Positions 13,305 through 13,656 of a stretch of DNA of 13,656 nt are shown piece by piece. A model generated the notes under the pieces. That model saw nothing but the letters and a program-made list of their open reading frames with translations. It was not told where the DNA came from and did not search any database. Position numbers and translations under genes: made by a program. Source of the stretch: Bdellovibrio sp. (GTDB lineage Bacteria; Bdellovibrionota; Bdellovibrionia; Bdellovibrionales; Bdellovibrionaceae); NCBI GenBank assembly GCA_003176075.1, contig PSRN01000312.1, positions 1 to 13,656 on the forward strand. Direction: 5' to 3'. Every line of letters begins with the position of its first letter. Position 1 is the first letter of the stretch.

Positions 13305-13656
13305 TGTCAGTTAGAGGGAAAAAGGCCGGTTAAGTGATGAAGGGCGCGGGGTCGGGGAGGAAAAATTTTATTTAAGCCGCCTTTGCCAATTCTTCAAATT
13401 CAGCTGGAGACAAGTAATCTAGCGCCGAATGGCGCCGTTGGCGGTTGTACCAGGTCTCTATCCATTCAAAGATTGCCTGCTGGGCCTGATCCCGTGTCTC
13501 GAAGTGTCGACTGTAGATCAGCTCAGTTTTCAGCAAGTGAAAAAAGCTTTCAACATGTGCGTTGTCATAGCAGTTTCCTTTGCGCGACATGCTGGCAACA
13601 ATTCCCACAAGTCTAAGCTTAGCAGCAAACTTGTCGGACGCATACTGAGACCCTCG
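13305..13656 (-). mobile_element. IS3-family insertion sequence, right part only
   Basis: The transposase C-terminus occupies the right edge and the element continues outside the window. The inner boundary is a guess: IS3-family ends usually begin TG, and TGTCAGTTAGAGGG at 13305 lies 67 bp past the stop, a usual distance. The other terminal repeat is needed to confirm it. Confidence 0.5.
13372..13656 (-). CDS. IS3-family transposase, C-terminal part (runs off right edge)
   Basis: Ninety-four codons plus the stop are visible on the minus strand. The frame enters at the edge as RGSQYASDKFAAKLRLVGIV, then SMSRKGNCYDNAHVESFF, L-K-T-E-L, WIETWYNRQRRHSALDYLSP and the end. This is the rve/DDE catalytic core of IS3-family OrfB: D-R-G-S-Q-Y minus its leading Asp (just outside), and the catalytic Glu in NAHVESFF. 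The enzyme cuts and joins IS ends by a copy-out-paste-in route. An internal GTG at 13608 is not a real start. The visible part is intact, with no frameshift or stop. The upstream half and OrfA lie beyond the window. Confidence 0.95.
   Translation of the reverse strand, partial: RGSQYASDKFAAKLRLVGIVASMSRKGNCYDNAHVESFFHLLKTELIYSRHFETRDQAQQAIFEWIETWYNRQRRHSALDYLSPAEFEELAKAA

Overview
The window looks like chromosomal DNA from a Gram-negative, moderately GC-rich bacterium. A position in or near the Bdellovibrionota or former Deltaproteobacteria is an inference. It rests mainly on the lipoprotein with a Phe-Gln-Asn-Cys lipidation site, a pattern I associate with Bdellovibrio-like genomes, and on several exported proteins of unknown family. 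The sequence alone does not settle the taxon.

Bases 1-5171 are a metabolic block. A partial acyl-CoA dehydrogenase gene leaves on the minus strand. Facing away from it are a CinA-like gene (MoaB/Mog-type domain only) and a tight carotenoid operon: crtE (prenyl diphosphate synthase), crtI (phytoene desaturase) and crtB (phytoene synthase). The crt genes overlap by 14 and 4 bp. Together they would take C5/C15 prenyl diphosphates to geranylgeranyl diphosphate, then phytoene, then a desaturated product such as lycopene or neurosporene. No cyclase, ketolase or hydroxylase gene is visible. A small hairpin repeat marks this operon. Two tandem 30-bp units sit in frame inside the start of crtI, and one inverted copy lies just before crtE.

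Bases 5199-10226 hold a long minus-strand protein of unknown function with a possible degenerate nuclease-like C-terminus, an HD-GYP-like protein with altered catalytic residues, an 87-bp near-perfect palindrome, a Ser/Thr/Pro-rich lipoprotein with an Asp-Ser-Asp-His repeat, a convergent terminator hairpin and a minus-strand heme oxygenase of the BphO/HemO type.

Bases 10227-13656 look like accessory DNA and are visibly more AT-rich in places. A HipB-type antitoxin gene sits behind a doubled operator, but its partner hipA has collapsed to its N-terminal start joined out of frame to its last 26 codons. A gene-poor stretch with several hairpins follows, then an exported protein of unknown family, a doubtful small ORF, and the 3' part of an IS3-family transposase running off the right edge. 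The dead toxin, the hairpin clusters and the IS suggest a region of repeated insertion and deletion.
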